Origin: DATBLE01 sp046734335
GTDB lineage: Bacteria > Actinomycetota > Thermoleophilia > Gaiellales > Gaiellaceae
DNA: 64,000 nt
Reading direction: 5' to 3'
NCBI GenBank assembly: GCA_046734335.1
Contig: JBKPRA010000018.1
Location: 17,524 to 81,523, forward strand
In this document: piece by piece, positions 7,719 through 16,676 of the stretch
How the letters are laid out: every line of letters starts with the position of its first letter
How positions within the stretch are numbered: position 1 is the first letter of the stretch
Program-made: the position numbers and the translations under genes
Notes under the pieces: model-generated
Told to the model about the DNA's origin: nothing
The model's input: the letters and a program-made list of their open reading frames with translations, nothing else
Databases searched by the model: none

Positions 7719-10244
7719 ATGCGGACAACTGCCGAGGTGCGCGAGGGCTTCCTCTCCTTCTTCGAGGAGAAGGGCCACCAACGGTGCCCGTCGGCGTCGC
7801 TGATCCCACGCGCGGACGACCACTCGACGCTCCTCACCAGCGCCGGCATGCAGCCGCAGATGCCGTACTTCCTCGGCCGGGAGGCGCCACCGGCGCCGCT
7901 GACCACGACCTGTCAGAAGGTGTTCCGCACTCCGGACATCGACGAGGTCGGGCTCGACACCTATCACCTGACCTTCTTCGAGATGCTCGGCAACTTCTCG
8001 TTCGGGCAGTACTTCAAAGAAGGCGCGATCGCGTTCGCGACCGAGTTCATGCGCGACCGCCTGGGGCTCGACTGGGACCGCATCTGGGTCAGCGTGCACG
8101 CCGGCGACCCCGAGCTCAAGCTCGGGGCCGACCAGGAGGCGATCGACCTCTGGGAACGCATCGGCGTACCGCCGGAGCGGATCATCCCGCTTCCCTCGTC
8201 GGAGAACTTCTGGTCGGTAGGGGGGCCTGGTCCCTGTGGGCCGGACTCGGAGATCTACTACGACTGGGGTGCCGAGTCCGGCTGCCCCGAGGGCTGTCTC
8301 CCCGGCTGCTCGCGCTGTGAGCGCTTCCTCGAGTTCTGGAACCTCGTCTTCATGTCGTACGAACTCCATCCCGACCGGACGCTGACGCCGCTGCCGAAGC
8401 AGAACATCGACACGGGCATGGGCCTCGAGCGCATGGCCCGAATCGTCCAGAACGTCCCATCCGTGTACGACACGGACGGCTACCAGGCGATCATGAAGTG
8501 GATCGCCGGCGCCTCCGGCGTCGCCTACGGGGATTCAGTCGACGCCACCAAGGCACATCGGGTCCTCGCCGACCACGGCCGCGGCATGACCTTCCTCGCC
8601 GTCGAGGGGATCACCCCGTCGAACGAGGGGCGCGGCTACGTGCTGCGGCGCATCGTCCGCCGCGCGGTCCAGCACGGACTGCGCATCGGGATGGAGGCGC
8701 CGTTCGTTGCCGAGCTCTCCGGCGCTGTCATCGGGCAGATGGCCGATGCGTATCCGGAGCTCACGGAGCACGGCGATCAGATCTCCCGGATCCTCGGGGC
8801 CGAGGAGGAGCGGTTCTCGGAGACGCTCGAGCGCGGGATGAGGCTGTTCGAGGAGGCGGCCGGCCGGGAGTCGATCTCGGGCGTCGACGCCTTTACGCTC
8901 CAGGCGACCTACGGCTTCCCGATCGAGCTGACCCTGGAGCTCGCCCGCGAGCGCGGCATCGACGTCGACGAGGGTGCCTATGCCCAGGAGATGGACCGAC
9001 ACCGCGAGATCTCACGCGCGGGCGCGGGCAAGGGCGAAGCCCAGCGTGCCGCCGACTTCGCGCGCGCCGCCGGCTTCGCCACCGACTTCGTCGGCTGGGA
9101 GAAGACCGAGGTGCTCACCCAGATCGGCGCGCTCGAAGAGGTCGGCGACGGCGTCTTCCTGGCGAAGCTCCGCGAGTCGCCTTTTTACCCGGAGGGCGGC
9201 GGCCAGGTCACCGACGCGGGCCAGCTCCGCAAGGAGGGCGGCCCGCACGCGACGCTGCTCGCCGCCTACCGGATCGAGGACGACCAGGCGCTGCTCTTCG
9301 AGGGGGTGGGGTTCGAGGCCGGCGACCGCGTGAAGGCATTGGTCCCGTGGAACGTCCGGTTTCCGACCATGGCCAACCACACCGCCACCCATCTCCTGCA
9401 CGAGGCGCTGCGGGCGGTGCTCGGCGAGCACGTCCACCAGGCGGGCTCGGCGGTCCGGCCCGACAAGCTCCGCTTCGATTTCAGTCACCCGCAGGCGCTC
9501 ACCGCCGAGGAGCGCATGGCGGTCGAGTGGCGGGTCAACGAGGGCGTCTTCGCCAACCATCCGGTCCGGACGTTCATCGTGCCGATCGACGAGGCACGGA
9601 ACCTCGGGGCGATGATGCTGTTCGGCGAAAAGTACGGAGACGAGGTGCGCGTCGTCGAGGTCGACGACGTCTCGCGCGAGCTCTGCGGCGGTACACATGT
9701 GCGGACGACGGCCGAGATCGGCCCCTTCGTGATCCTCAGCGAGGCCTCGGTCGGCTCGGGCGCGCGGCGCATCGAAGCGGTCACCGCCGGCGAGGCGTTC
9801 GCGCTGCTGCGTGCCCGCGCCGACGAGGCAGAGGAGCTCCGCAGGGAGCTCGAGCGGGTTCGCAAGAAGGCGAGGAAGCCGGCGAAGCGAGCTGAGACGG
9901 ACTTCGAGATCACCTCGCGTGACGGCAACGTCCTCGTGATGGAGGCGCACGGTGTAACCGGCGGCGACCTGCGCGACCTGACCGACCGCGTCCGGCAACA
10001 GGAGGGAGCCGCGGCGGTGCTCGCCGGCTCGAGTGACGACGGACGGGCGTTTCTCGTCTTCAACATCGACCAGTCGCTGGCCGAGCGAGGCATCGACGCC
10101 GTCTCGCTCGTCCGCGACGCTGCGAAGCACATCCAGGGCGGCGGCGGGGGGAGGCCTACTCTCGCCGAGGCGGGGGGAAAGAAGCCGGAAGCGCTGGCGG
10201 AGGCGCTCGAAGCCGCCAAGCAGGCCATTCTCGCCCAGCTCTGA
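7719..10244 (+). CDS. alaS: Alanyl-tRNA synthetase
   Basis: An 841-residue class II synthetase. The N-terminal catalytic domain begins with the typical RTTAEVREGFLSFF motif, the editing domain carries the HTATHLLHEAL and CGGTHVRTT zinc/editing motifs, and the C-terminal Gly-rich C-Ala domain (GGGGGRPTLAEAGG) is intact. In Actinobacteria alaS is commonly followed by ruvX, mltG and aroE, exactly as here. ruvX begins two bases after the stop codon, so the four genes are probably one operon led by alaS. Confidence 0.98.
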   Translation: MRTTAEVREGFLSFFEEKGHQRCPSASLIPRADDHSTLLTSAGMQPQMPYFLGREAPPAPLTTTCQKVFRTPDIDEVGLDTYHLTFFEMLGNFSFGQYFKEGAIAFATEFMRDRLGLDWDRIWVSVHAGDPELKLGADQEAIDLWERIGVPPERIIPLPSSENFWSVGGPGPCGPDSEIYYDWGAESGCPEGCLPGCSRCERFLEFWNLVFMSYELHPDRTLTPLPKQNIDTGMGLERMARIVQNVPSVYDTDGYQAIMKWIAGASGVAYGDSVDATKAHRVLADHGRGMTFLAVEGITPSNEGRGYVLRRIVRRAVQHGLRIGMEAPFVAELSGAVIGQMADAYPELTEHGDQISRILGAEEERFSETLERGMRLFEEAAGRESISGVDAFTLQATYGFPIELTLELARERGIDVDEGAYAQEMDRHREISRAGAGKGEAQRAADFARAAGFATDFVGWEKTEVLTQIGALEEVGDGVFLAKLRESPFYPEGGGQVTDAGQLRKEGGPHATLLAAYRIEDDQALLFEGVGFEAGDRVKALVPWNVRFPTMANHTATHLLHEALRAVLGEHVHQAGSAVRPDKLRFDFSHPQALTAEERMAVEWRVNEGVFANHPVRTFIVPIDEARNLGAMMLFGEKYGDEVRVVEVDDVSRELCGGTHVRTTAEIGPFVILSEASVGSGARRIEAVTAGEAFALLRARADEAEELRRELERVRKKARKPAKRAETDFEITSRDGNVLVMEAHGVTGGDLRDLTDRVRQQEGAAAVLAGSSDDGRAFLVFNIDQSLAERGIDAVSLVRDAAKHIQGGGGGRPTLAEAGGKKPEALAEALEAAKQAILAQL

Positions 10245-10245
10245 C

Positions 10246-10629
10246 GTGAAGATCCTGGCGCTCGACTACGGCTCGGCCCGCACCGGCGTGGCCGTCTCCG
10301 ATCCGACCGGAACGATCGCGCGGCCGCTCTGCACGATCGACGGGGCGGCATCCGACGAGGGGCTGGCCCGCCTCCGGGGCCTCGTCCGCGACGAGGAGGC
10401 CGAGCGGATCGTCGTCGGGCTGCCCTTGACGCTCCGCGGCGAGATCGGCGCCCAGGCCGAGGAGACGAACCGGTTCGTCGAACAACTGCGCGGTGCGGTG
10501 GACGTTCCGGTCGAGACGTTCGACGAACGCTTCACCACCGCGCTCGCCGGCCCCGGGGAGGGGGACGATGCGAGAGCCGCGGCCCATCTGCTGTCGAGCT
10601 ACCTCGAGCGGTCGAGGAGCCGGACCTGA
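10246..10629 (+). CDS. ruvX: Putative Holliday junction resolvase / pre-16S rRNA nuclease YqgF
   Basis: A 127-residue RNase H-fold protein of the YqgF/RuvX family, involved in 16S rRNA 5'-end maturation. The catalytic Asp motif LALDYGSARTGVAVSD, the conserved VVGLPLTLRGEIG, the Glu/Asp in ETFDERFTT and the final DARAAAHLLSSYL are present. The GTG start is chosen because the protein then opens directly with the first beta strand. It sits between alaS and mltG. Confidence 0.93.
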   Translation: MKILALDYGSARTGVAVSDPTGTIARPLCTIDGAASDEGLARLRGLVRDEEAERIVVGLPLTLRGEIGAQAEETNRFVEQLRGAVDVPVETFDERFTTALAGPGEGDDARAAAHLLSSYLERSRSRT

Positions 10630-10664
10630 CACGTCCGACCAGGCAGCAGGTCTACCGGCGGAGA

Positions 10665-11480
10665 GTGGTGGCGCTGGTCGTGGTCTGCGTGGTGGTCGGT
10701 GCGTGTGCGTGGGGCGCCTACGCCGTCATCCGGAACCACCGGGACGCGTCACCCTCGCCGCCAACGACCACGGTCCCCGCGCGGAAGGTCCTCAGCGTCC
10801 TCTTCCCCGAAGGCTTCACACGGGAGGAGATGGCCCGGCGCGCCCATGCCGTGAGCCCGGCGATCAGCGCCGCCGGCTATCTCCGCGCGACACGCTCGTC
10901 GGCCCTGCCCGGAACCTTCGCGGGCGACGGCAAGCGGCGGAGCCTGGAAGGGTTTCTCTTCCCGGCCACCTACGACGTCTACGACGACGACCCCGCGGGT
11001 GTGCTGATCGGCAAGCAACTCGCCGCCTTCACCCGGAACTGGAGCCAGGTCAAGCTCGGCTATGCGCGCTCGAAGAACCTGACTCCGTACGACGTGTTGA
11101 TCATCGCGTCGATGATCGAGAAGGAGGTCGTCGTCCCGCGCGAGCGGCCGCTGGTCGCAGCGGTGATCTACAACCGGCTGCACCAGCGGATGCCGCTCGG
11201 GATCGATGCGACGCTCCGCTACGGCCTGGGCATCCCGCCGACGACGGCGATCACGAAGCGCGACCTGGCATCGACCTCGCCGTTCAACACGCGCAGGTTC
11301 CGCGGGTTGCCGCCCACACCGATTGCGAACCCGGGCCTCGCCTCGATGCAGGCTGCGGCGCACCCGGCGAAGGTCGACTACCTCTACTTCGTGCGCAAGC
11401 CCGATTGCCGGAGCCATTTCTTCACGGCGAGCATCGAGGAGTTCGACAACTACACGCGCAAGGGCCTGACGAATTGCTGA
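10665..11480 (+). CDS. mltG: Endolytic transglycosylase MltG (YceG family)
   Basis: At least 271 residues: a single N-terminal transmembrane helix followed by a periplasmic YceG domain. This enzyme cuts nascent glycan strands and sets their length. Typical motifs are LEGFLFPATYDVY, ASMIEKEV with the catalytic Glu, VIYNRL, STSPFNTRRFRGLPPTPIANPG and YLYFVRK. The GTG at 10665 falls directly before the membrane helix. A CTG at 10626, overlapping the ruvX stop (CTGA), would add 13 residues rich in Arg (TRPTRQQVYRRR), which makes a better cytoplasmic anchor, so the true start may be upstream. Confidence 0.92.
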   Translation: MVALVVVCVVVGACAWGAYAVIRNHRDASPSPPTTTVPARKVLSVLFPEGFTREEMARRAHAVSPAISAAGYLRATRSSALPGTFAGDGKRRSLEGFLFPATYDVYDDDPAGVLIGKQLAAFTRNWSQVKLGYARSKNLTPYDVLIIASMIEKEVVVPRERPLVAAVIYNRLHQRMPLGIDATLRYGLGIPPTTAITKRDLASTSPFNTRRFRGLPPTPIANPGLASMQAAAHPAKVDYLYFVRKPDCRSHFFTASIEEFDNYTRKGLTNC

Positions 11481-12157
11481 GCGGGCGGACCATTCTCGTG
11501 GGGCTGATCGGCAACCCGGTCGAGCACTCGCTGTCGCCTGCAATGCACAACGCCGCCTTCGCAGCACGAGGGCTCGACTGGGCGTACGTGCCGTTGCTCG
11601 TCGAGGACGGTTGCGTCGAGGACGCCGTGCGCGGACTGGTGGCCCTGGGGTTCGCCGGCGCGAACGTGACTGCGCCGCACAAGGCGGCAGCGGCGGCCGC
11701 CTGCGAGACCGAGCTCGACTCCGTGAACGTTCTCGTCGTCAGATCCGAACGTGTTCACGGGCTGTCGACCGACGCTGCGATCCTCGACGGCCTGCCGGCG
11801 GAGCGGCCGGCCATCCTTGGCAGCGGCGGAGCGGCGGCGGCGTTTCGGGCGGCGTTGCCCGGCGCGCGCGTCTTCTCTCGCCGTGGCGACTGGCCCCCGG
11901 ACGTGGCCGGTGCCGACCTGGTCGTCAACGCCACCTCCGAGCGAGACGCGGTGCTCTGCGCCGTGTCCGAGGGTCAGACACTGGTCGACCTGCCCTACCC
12001 GGAGACGGCGACCGCCGTCGCGGCACGTGAAGCCGGCGCGACCGTCGTCAGTGGGCTCGACGTGCTGATCGCCCAGGGCGTTGCCTCGTTCGAACTCTGG
12101 ACCGGCGTGCCGGCGCCCGTCGAGGTCATGCGCGCCGCCGTAGGCTTGGAGCCGTGA
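11474..12157 (+). CDS. aroE: Shikimate dehydrogenase, short form
   Basis: A 227-residue enzyme reducing 3-dehydroshikimate with NADPH. Shikimate-binding residues are in place: SLSP near the N-terminus, Lys in NVTAPHK, Asn in SVNV, Asp in LSTDA and Gln in LIAQGVASFELWTG. The cofactor loop reads GSGGAA. It is about 40 residues shorter than usual AroE, the loss lying in the NADP domain. The TTG start (TTGCTGA) overlaps the mltG stop; GTG at 11498 is an alternative. It ends in a GTGA overlap with aroC. Confidence 0.9.
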   Translation: MLSGRTILVGLIGNPVEHSLSPAMHNAAFAARGLDWAYVPLLVEDGCVEDAVRGLVALGFAGANVTAPHKAAAAAACETELDSVNVLVVRSERVHGLSTDAAILDGLPAERPAILGSGGAAAAFRAALPGARVFSRRGDWPPDVAGADLVVNATSERDAVLCAVSEGQTLVDLPYPETATAVAAREAGATVVSGLDVLIAQGVASFELWTGVPAPVEVMRAAVGLEP

Positions 12158-13239
12158 CGCTCGAGCTTCGTACCGCCGGCGAGTCGCACGGCCCTGCGCT
12201 GGTCGCGATCGTCAGCGGGCTGCCGGCCGGACTGGTGCTCGACCGGGACGCGATCGATGAAGACCTTCGTCGGCGGCAGCAGGGCTACGGTCGCAGCCCA
12301 CGCCAGCAGATCGAGAGCGACCGGGTCGAGGTTCTCGCCGGCCTGCGCCACGGCCGCACGCTCGGCACACCGCTCGCGCTGGTCGTCCCGAACCGCGACC
12401 ACGAGAACTGGACGTGGGGGATGAGCCCGTGGCCGCCGGAGGGAGATCCGCCTCCGGGGAGCAAGGGCAAGGAACCCGTCACGTTGCCGCGGCCTGGGCA
12501 TGCCGACCTCGCCGGCGTGCTCAAGTACGACCTCGACGACGTTCGCGACGCGCTCGAGCGGGCCAGTGCCCGGCACACGGCCGTGGTCGTCGCGGCCGGA
12601 GGGGTGGGCAAGGCCCTCCTGCGCGAGATCGGGATCGCGGTGGCGGGGGCCGTGGTCGGAGACGACCTGGAGGACCGCGTCGACGAGGCTCGCGCCGCGC
12701 GCGACACCGTCGGCGGGATAGTGGAGGTCTGCGCGACCGGCACGCCGCCGGGCCTCGGGTCGTACGCCTCCCGGGAGGACCGCCTCGACGCTCGCCTTGC
12801 CGGCGCCTTGATGGGTATCCAGGCGGTGAAGGGCGTCGAGATCGGCGAGGGGTTCGCGCTGGCGGGGAAGCGCGGCTCCGAGGCTCACGACGAGATCCAT
12901 CGCGACGAGCACGGCCTCTACCGCCAGACGAACCACGCCGGCGGGATCGAGGCCGGCGTCTCCAACGGCGAGCAGATCGTCGTCCGGGCGGCGATGAAGC
13001 CGCTGCCGACGCTGATGAAGCCGCTCCGGTCGGTCGATCTCGCGACCGGCGAGCCGGCCGACGCGCTGGTCGAACGGAGTGACACCGCCGCCGTCGAGGC
13101 GCTCGCCGTCGTCGCCGAGGCGTCGGTTGCGTTCGAGCTTGCGCGAGCGGCCCGTGAGAAGTTCGGCGGCGACGCCCTCGCCGACTTCGTCGGTGCGTAC
13201 CAGGCGTACCGCGGACGGATCGATTGGCAACCGCGCTAG
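12154..13239 (+). CDS. aroC: Chorismate synthase
   Basis: A 361-residue FMN-dependent enzyme making chorismate from EPSP. GESHGPAL at the N-terminus, LPRPGHADLAG and NHAGGIEAGVSNGE are the family signatures. The motif usually read as SARETA-RVAAGA is SARHTAVVVAAGG here, so two normally conserved charged residues are replaced. Length is normal. It overlaps aroE by GTGA and the following aroKB by 16 bases, which indicates coupled translation of the shikimate genes. Confidence 0.95.
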   Translation: MTLELRTAGESHGPALVAIVSGLPAGLVLDRDAIDEDLRRRQQGYGRSPRQQIESDRVEVLAGLRHGRTLGTPLALVVPNRDHENWTWGMSPWPPEGDPPPGSKGKEPVTLPRPGHADLAGVLKYDLDDVRDALERASARHTAVVVAAGGVGKALLREIGIAVAGAVVGDDLEDRVDEARAARDTVGGIVEVCATGTPPGLGSYASREDRLDARLAGALMGIQAVKGVEIGEGFALAGKRGSEAHDEIHRDEHGLYRQTNHAGGIEAGVSNGEQIVVRAAMKPLPTLMKPLRSVDLATGEPADALVERSDTAAVEALAVVAEASVAFELARAAREKFGGDALADFVGAYQAYRGRIDWQPR

Positions 13240-14624
13240 GACAGCACCTCGCGCTCGTCGGCTTCATGGGAGCCGGCAAGTCGACGCTCGGCCTGCAGGT
13301 GGCAGAGCGCCTGGGAAGACGATTCGTCGACCTCGACCGCGAGATCGAGCGCGAGCTGCGACAGACGATCCCGCAGATCTTCGAGGAGCGCGGTGAGGTC
13401 GAGTTCCGGGTGCGAGAGCAGGCCGCGGCCCTGGAGACGCTCCGGTCGGGGCCGCCCGCGGTGGTCGCGCTCGGCGGTGGGGCGGTCACCAGCCCGAAGA
13501 TCCGTGAGGCGCTCCGCGAGCACGCGTTGACCGTGCACGTCGAGGTCGAGCCCGATGTCGCCTGGGAGCGCGCGCGTGGGAAGGGGCGGCCGCTGGCGCA
13601 GGACGAGAGCACGTTTCGTGCGCTGTACGAGGAACGCGGGCCGCTCTACCGCGAGGCGGCCGACGCAGTCGCTCGCTCACTCGACGACGTCGTCCTGGCC
13701 GCAGCGGGCGTCGACGTCGCCCTCGGGTCGCTGGAGCAGCTGGGGGGGCTCGTCCCCGGCGACGGCCCGGTCGCGCTCGTCGCCGACGCGCAGGTCTCGG
13801 GCATCCACGGCATGGACGCGCAGCTCGCTCTCGGTCCCCGGCTGGCCTCGACGCACACGGTGTCGGGTAAGGGCGCCGACGACCTGGAGCGGCTCTGGCG
13901 TTCCCTGGGCGTCGACCGCGCCGGAACCGTGGTCGCTCTCGGTGGTGGCACCACCACGGACCTCGCCGGGTTCGCGGCCGCGACCTACATGCGCGGAATC
14001 GACTGGGCGGCCGTGCCGACGACGCTGGTCGGGCAGGTGGACGCGGCAATCGGAGGGAAGACTGCAATCGACCTGCCCGAGGCGAAGAACCTCGTCGGCG
14101 CGTTCCACTGGCCTGCCCGGACGATCGTCGATCCTGCACTGCTGGCCACGCTCCCCGAGAGCGAGCGGCTGAACGGCATGGCCGAGGTCGTGAAGACCGG
14201 GTTGCTCGCCGGCGAGCCGTTCTGGGAGCTCGCCGACGAGGAGCTGGTGCGGAGATGCGCGGCGTACAAGGCGGCGCTCTGCCTACGGGATCCCCACGAC
14301 CTCGGGCCGCGGCGCGCGCTCAACCTTGGCCACACGTTCGGCCACGCGCTCGAAGCCGCCTCGGGATACGAGCTATCGCACGGCCGTGCGGTCGCGCTGG
14401 GCCTGCTGGCAGCGCTTCGGCTCTCCGGCGGCGACACGGCGCCGGTCGAGGCAGTGCTGGCGCCCGAGCCGGTTGCCGTCGACCGTGATCGCGCCTGGGA
14501 AGCGCTCCTGCGCGACAAGAAAGGGCGGCTGCGGATCGTGCTGCTGGGCGAGGACGGCGCCGGCGAGCAGGAGCTGCCCGAGGCAGAGGTGCGCGCGGCG
14601 CTGGACGCGTTGATCTCCGGATAG
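13224..14624 (+). CDS. aroKB: Bifunctional shikimate kinase / 3-dehydroquinate synthase
   Basis: A single 466-residue reading frame joins two pathway enzymes. Residues about 8-160 are a shikimate kinase: Walker A GFMGAGKST, the FVDLDREIE acid pair and the GGGAV shikimate-binding loop. Residues about 170-466 are a 3-dehydroquinate synthase: VALGGGTTTDLAGF NAD loop, GKTAIDLPEAKNL, the zinc ligands Glu in NGMAEVVKTG and the two His in NLGHTFGHALE. No frameshift or stop separates the parts. The TTG start overlaps aroC by 16 bases. Both active sites look complete, so both activities are expected. Confidence 0.93.
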   Translation: MATALGQHLALVGFMGAGKSTLGLQVAERLGRRFVDLDREIERELRQTIPQIFEERGEVEFRVREQAAALETLRSGPPAVVALGGGAVTSPKIREALREHALTVHVEVEPDVAWERARGKGRPLAQDESTFRALYEERGPLYREAADAVARSLDDVVLAAAGVDVALGSLEQLGGLVPGDGPVALVADAQVSGIHGMDAQLALGPRLASTHTVSGKGADDLERLWRSLGVDRAGTVVALGGGTTTDLAGFAAATYMRGIDWAAVPTTLVGQVDAAIGGKTAIDLPEAKNLVGAFHWPARTIVDPALLATLPESERLNGMAEVVKTGLLAGEPFWELADEELVRRCAAYKAALCLRDPHDLGPRRALNLGHTFGHALEAASGYELSHGRAVALGLLAALRLSGGDTAPVEAVLAPEPVAVDRDRAWEALLRDKKGRLRIVLLGEDGAGEQELPEAEVRAALDALISG

Positions 14625-14633
14625 GGTCACGGC

Positions 14634-15062
14634 GTGAACGTCGACGTGCTCAACGGTGTGAACCTCGACGTGCTGGGGCGGCGCAATCCCGAGCTGTACG
14701 GCGGCCTCGGGCTCGAGCAGCTGGAGACGCAGATCTACGAGTGGGCGAAGACGCTCGACCTGCGAGTGCGCTGCCGGCAGACGAACAGCGAGGGGCAGTA
14801 CGTTGACTGGTGCCACGAAGCGCTCGACACCGCCGAGGGGGTCGTCCTCAACCCGGCCGCCTGGACGCACTACAGCTACGCGATCCACGACGCCGTCGAG
14901 CTCTTCACCGTCCCGGTGGTCGAGGTGCACCTGTCGAACGTCGAGGAGCGGGAGGAGTGGCGCCGCATGTCGGTGATCGCCGACTTCGCCGCCAAACGCG
15001 TGATCGGCAAGGGGCCCGACGGGTACCGCGAGGCGCTCGAGTTCCTGGCGGGGACGCGATGA
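14634..15062 (+). CDS. aroQ: 3-Dehydroquinate dehydratase, type II
   Basis: A 142-residue type II enzyme (dodecameric family). It shows the N-terminal LNGVNLDVLGRRNPELYG with the catalytic Tyr and Arg, TNSEGQYVDW, NPAAWTHYSYAIHDA and the histidine-containing VEVHLSN. The GTG start has TAGGGT six bases upstream (14622-14627), so this gene probably also has its own leaderless promoter inside the aro cluster. It overlaps pepQ by ATGA. Confidence 0.96.
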   Translation: MNVDVLNGVNLDVLGRRNPELYGGLGLEQLETQIYEWAKTLDLRVRCRQTNSEGQYVDWCHEALDTAEGVVLNPAAWTHYSYAIHDAVELFTVPVVEVHLSNVEEREEWRRMSVIADFAAKRVIGKGPDGYREALEFLAGTR

Positions 15063-16093
15063 CGGGACGGGTGGAGAAAGTCCGCGCTGCGATCGACGAG
15101 CCGCTGCTCGTCACCAAGCCGGTGAACGTCCTCTGGCTGACCGGTCTGGACAGCTCGAACGCAGCCGTTTTGGTCGAGCCCGACCGGATGCGGATCTTCA
15201 CCGATTTCCGGTACCTGGAGAAGGCGCGCGAGACCGGGGTGGAGGTTGTCGAGATCCCGCGCGGGCTGTTCGCGAAGCTGCCGGAACTGCTGCCGAAGCG
15301 GGTCGCGTTCGAGTCCGAAAGCCTGGTGCACGCGTCGTGGGCGGCGCTCGACGCGGCCGGGATCGAGACCGTGCCGACGGCGCAGCTGCTGGAGGGCATC
15401 CGGGCGGTGAAGGAGCCGGGCGAGCTCGAGGCGATCCGGCGCGCTGCCGCGGTCACCAACACGATGTTCGAGCGGCTGGCCGAGCAGCCGTTCGTGGGGC
15501 GAACCGAGACGGAGCTGGTCTGGTGGATCGAATCGGCGATGCACGAGCTCGGAGCAGACGGCGCGGCGTTCCCGCCGATCGTCGCCGCCGGCGCGAACGG
15601 CGCGCTGCCTCACGCAAACCCCGGAGCACGCACGATCGAGGCGGGGCAGACCGTCGTCGTGGATGCGGCCGCCAAGGTCGACGGCTATCACTCGGACTGC
15701 ACCAGGACGTTTGCGACCGGGCCGCTGCCGGACCAGCTCGCCCGCTCGTACGAGGCATGCCTGGAGGGGCAGCTCGCCGGGCTGGAGGAGACGAGGGCAG
15801 GTCGGTCGGGCCGCGACGTGGACGCGGTTGCGCGCAGGGTGATCGAGCAGGCCGGCTTCGGCGAGCTCTTCGCGCACGGCCTCGGCCACGGCGTCGGCAT
15901 GGAGATCCATGAGCAACCGGCGATGCGCCCGGAGAGCGAGGACGTGCTGGCAGCCGGCGGCGTGGTCACGGTCGAGCCGGGGATCTACCAGCCGGGTCTG
16001 GGCGGGATCAGGATCGAGGACCTCGTGATCATCCGCAACAATGGGCCCGAGGTGCTGACCACGTTCACCAAAGAGCTGGTCACGGTCGGCTGA
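15059..16093 (+). CDS. pepQ: Xaa-Pro aminopeptidase (M24B)
   Basis: A 344-residue M24-family metallopeptidase with the N-terminal creatinase-like domain (1-125) and the pita-bread catalytic domain. Metal ligands are visible: Asp in VVVDAAAK and SDCTRTF, His in HGLGHGVGMEIHE, Glu in TVEPGIY and Glu in IRIEDLV. It cleaves N-terminal residues before proline or X-Pro dipeptides. The order aroQ-pepQ-(hypothetical)-efp is found in many Gram-positive bacteria. The ATG overlaps the aroQ stop. Confidence 0.93.
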   Translation: MTGRVEKVRAAIDEPLLVTKPVNVLWLTGLDSSNAAVLVEPDRMRIFTDFRYLEKARETGVEVVEIPRGLFAKLPELLPKRVAFESESLVHASWAALDAAGIETVPTAQLLEGIRAVKEPGELEAIRRAAAVTNTMFERLAEQPFVGRTETELVWWIESAMHELGADGAAFPPIVAAGANGALPHANPGARTIEAGQTVVVDAAAKVDGYHSDCTRTFATGPLPDQLARSYEACLEGQLAGLEETRAGRSGRDVDAVARRVIEQAGFGELFAHGLGHGVGMEIHEQPAMRPESEDVLAAGGVVTVEPGIYQPGLGGIRIEDLVIIRNNGPEVLTTFTKELVTVG

Positions 16094-16644
16094 TGACGAG
16101 CGTGCCCGAGCGGCTGGCAGCGGCGATCGCGAACGTCCCCTTCGTGCAGCTGCCCGAGGGCTGGGAGGGCGGCTCCGCCCTGAACATCCCCGGTCTCTCG
16201 GCGGGGCTGCCGCTGGACGATCCGTGGGACGCGGTCGCGAAGGCGCATGCGCCCGGCCTGTCGGGCGACGAGGTGCGGTTCGCAGTCACCGCCGACGGCC
16301 GCACGATCGGCGGCGGCCCCGACTCCGCGGAGGCGTTGGAGCCGCTCGCGCGCGCCTTGAGGGCCCGCGTCGAAGGTTCGTTCTGGGCGATCGCGGTGCC
16401 GGACGACGGCGACGAATGGTCTGCCGCCGGCACCGCCTCCGAGGTGCTCGAGCTGCCCGATGCGAGCGGCGAGGAGATCGAGGCGAGCCGGGTCGGCGCC
16501 GAGGTCACGGGACGGGTGGACGGCGAAGATGCCTCGCTGCCGGCCGCTGTCGCCGCCCTCCTCCAGGGCCAAGAAGGCGATACCGCGATCGTCGCGCACC
16601 GCTTCGCCGGCCCGGTCTGGGTCGCCGAGGTCTACCCGCTCTAG
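16093..16644 (+). CDS. Hypothetical protein between pepQ and efp
   Basis: A 183-residue soluble, acidic protein that I do not recognise. It has no signal peptide, membrane segment or Cys. The middle holds a charged alpha/beta pattern (VRFAVTADGRTIGGG, GSFWAIAVPDDGDEW) and the end QEGDTAIVAHRFAGPVWVAEVYPL is clearly beta-rich. Its ATG shares one base with the pepQ stop, so it is co-translated with pepQ. Codon use matches the neighbours, so it is a resident gene. Confidence 0.75.
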   Translation: MTSVPERLAAAIANVPFVQLPEGWEGGSALNIPGLSAGLPLDDPWDAVAKAHAPGLSGDEVRFAVTADGRTIGGGPDSAEALEPLARALRARVEGSFWAIAVPDDGDEWSAAGTASEVLELPDASGEEIEASRVGAEVTGRVDGEDASLPAAVAALLQGQEGDTAIVAHRFAGPVWVAEVYPL

Positions 16645-16676
16645 GGCCGCTACGGCGCCGCTACACTGCCCCGCCG

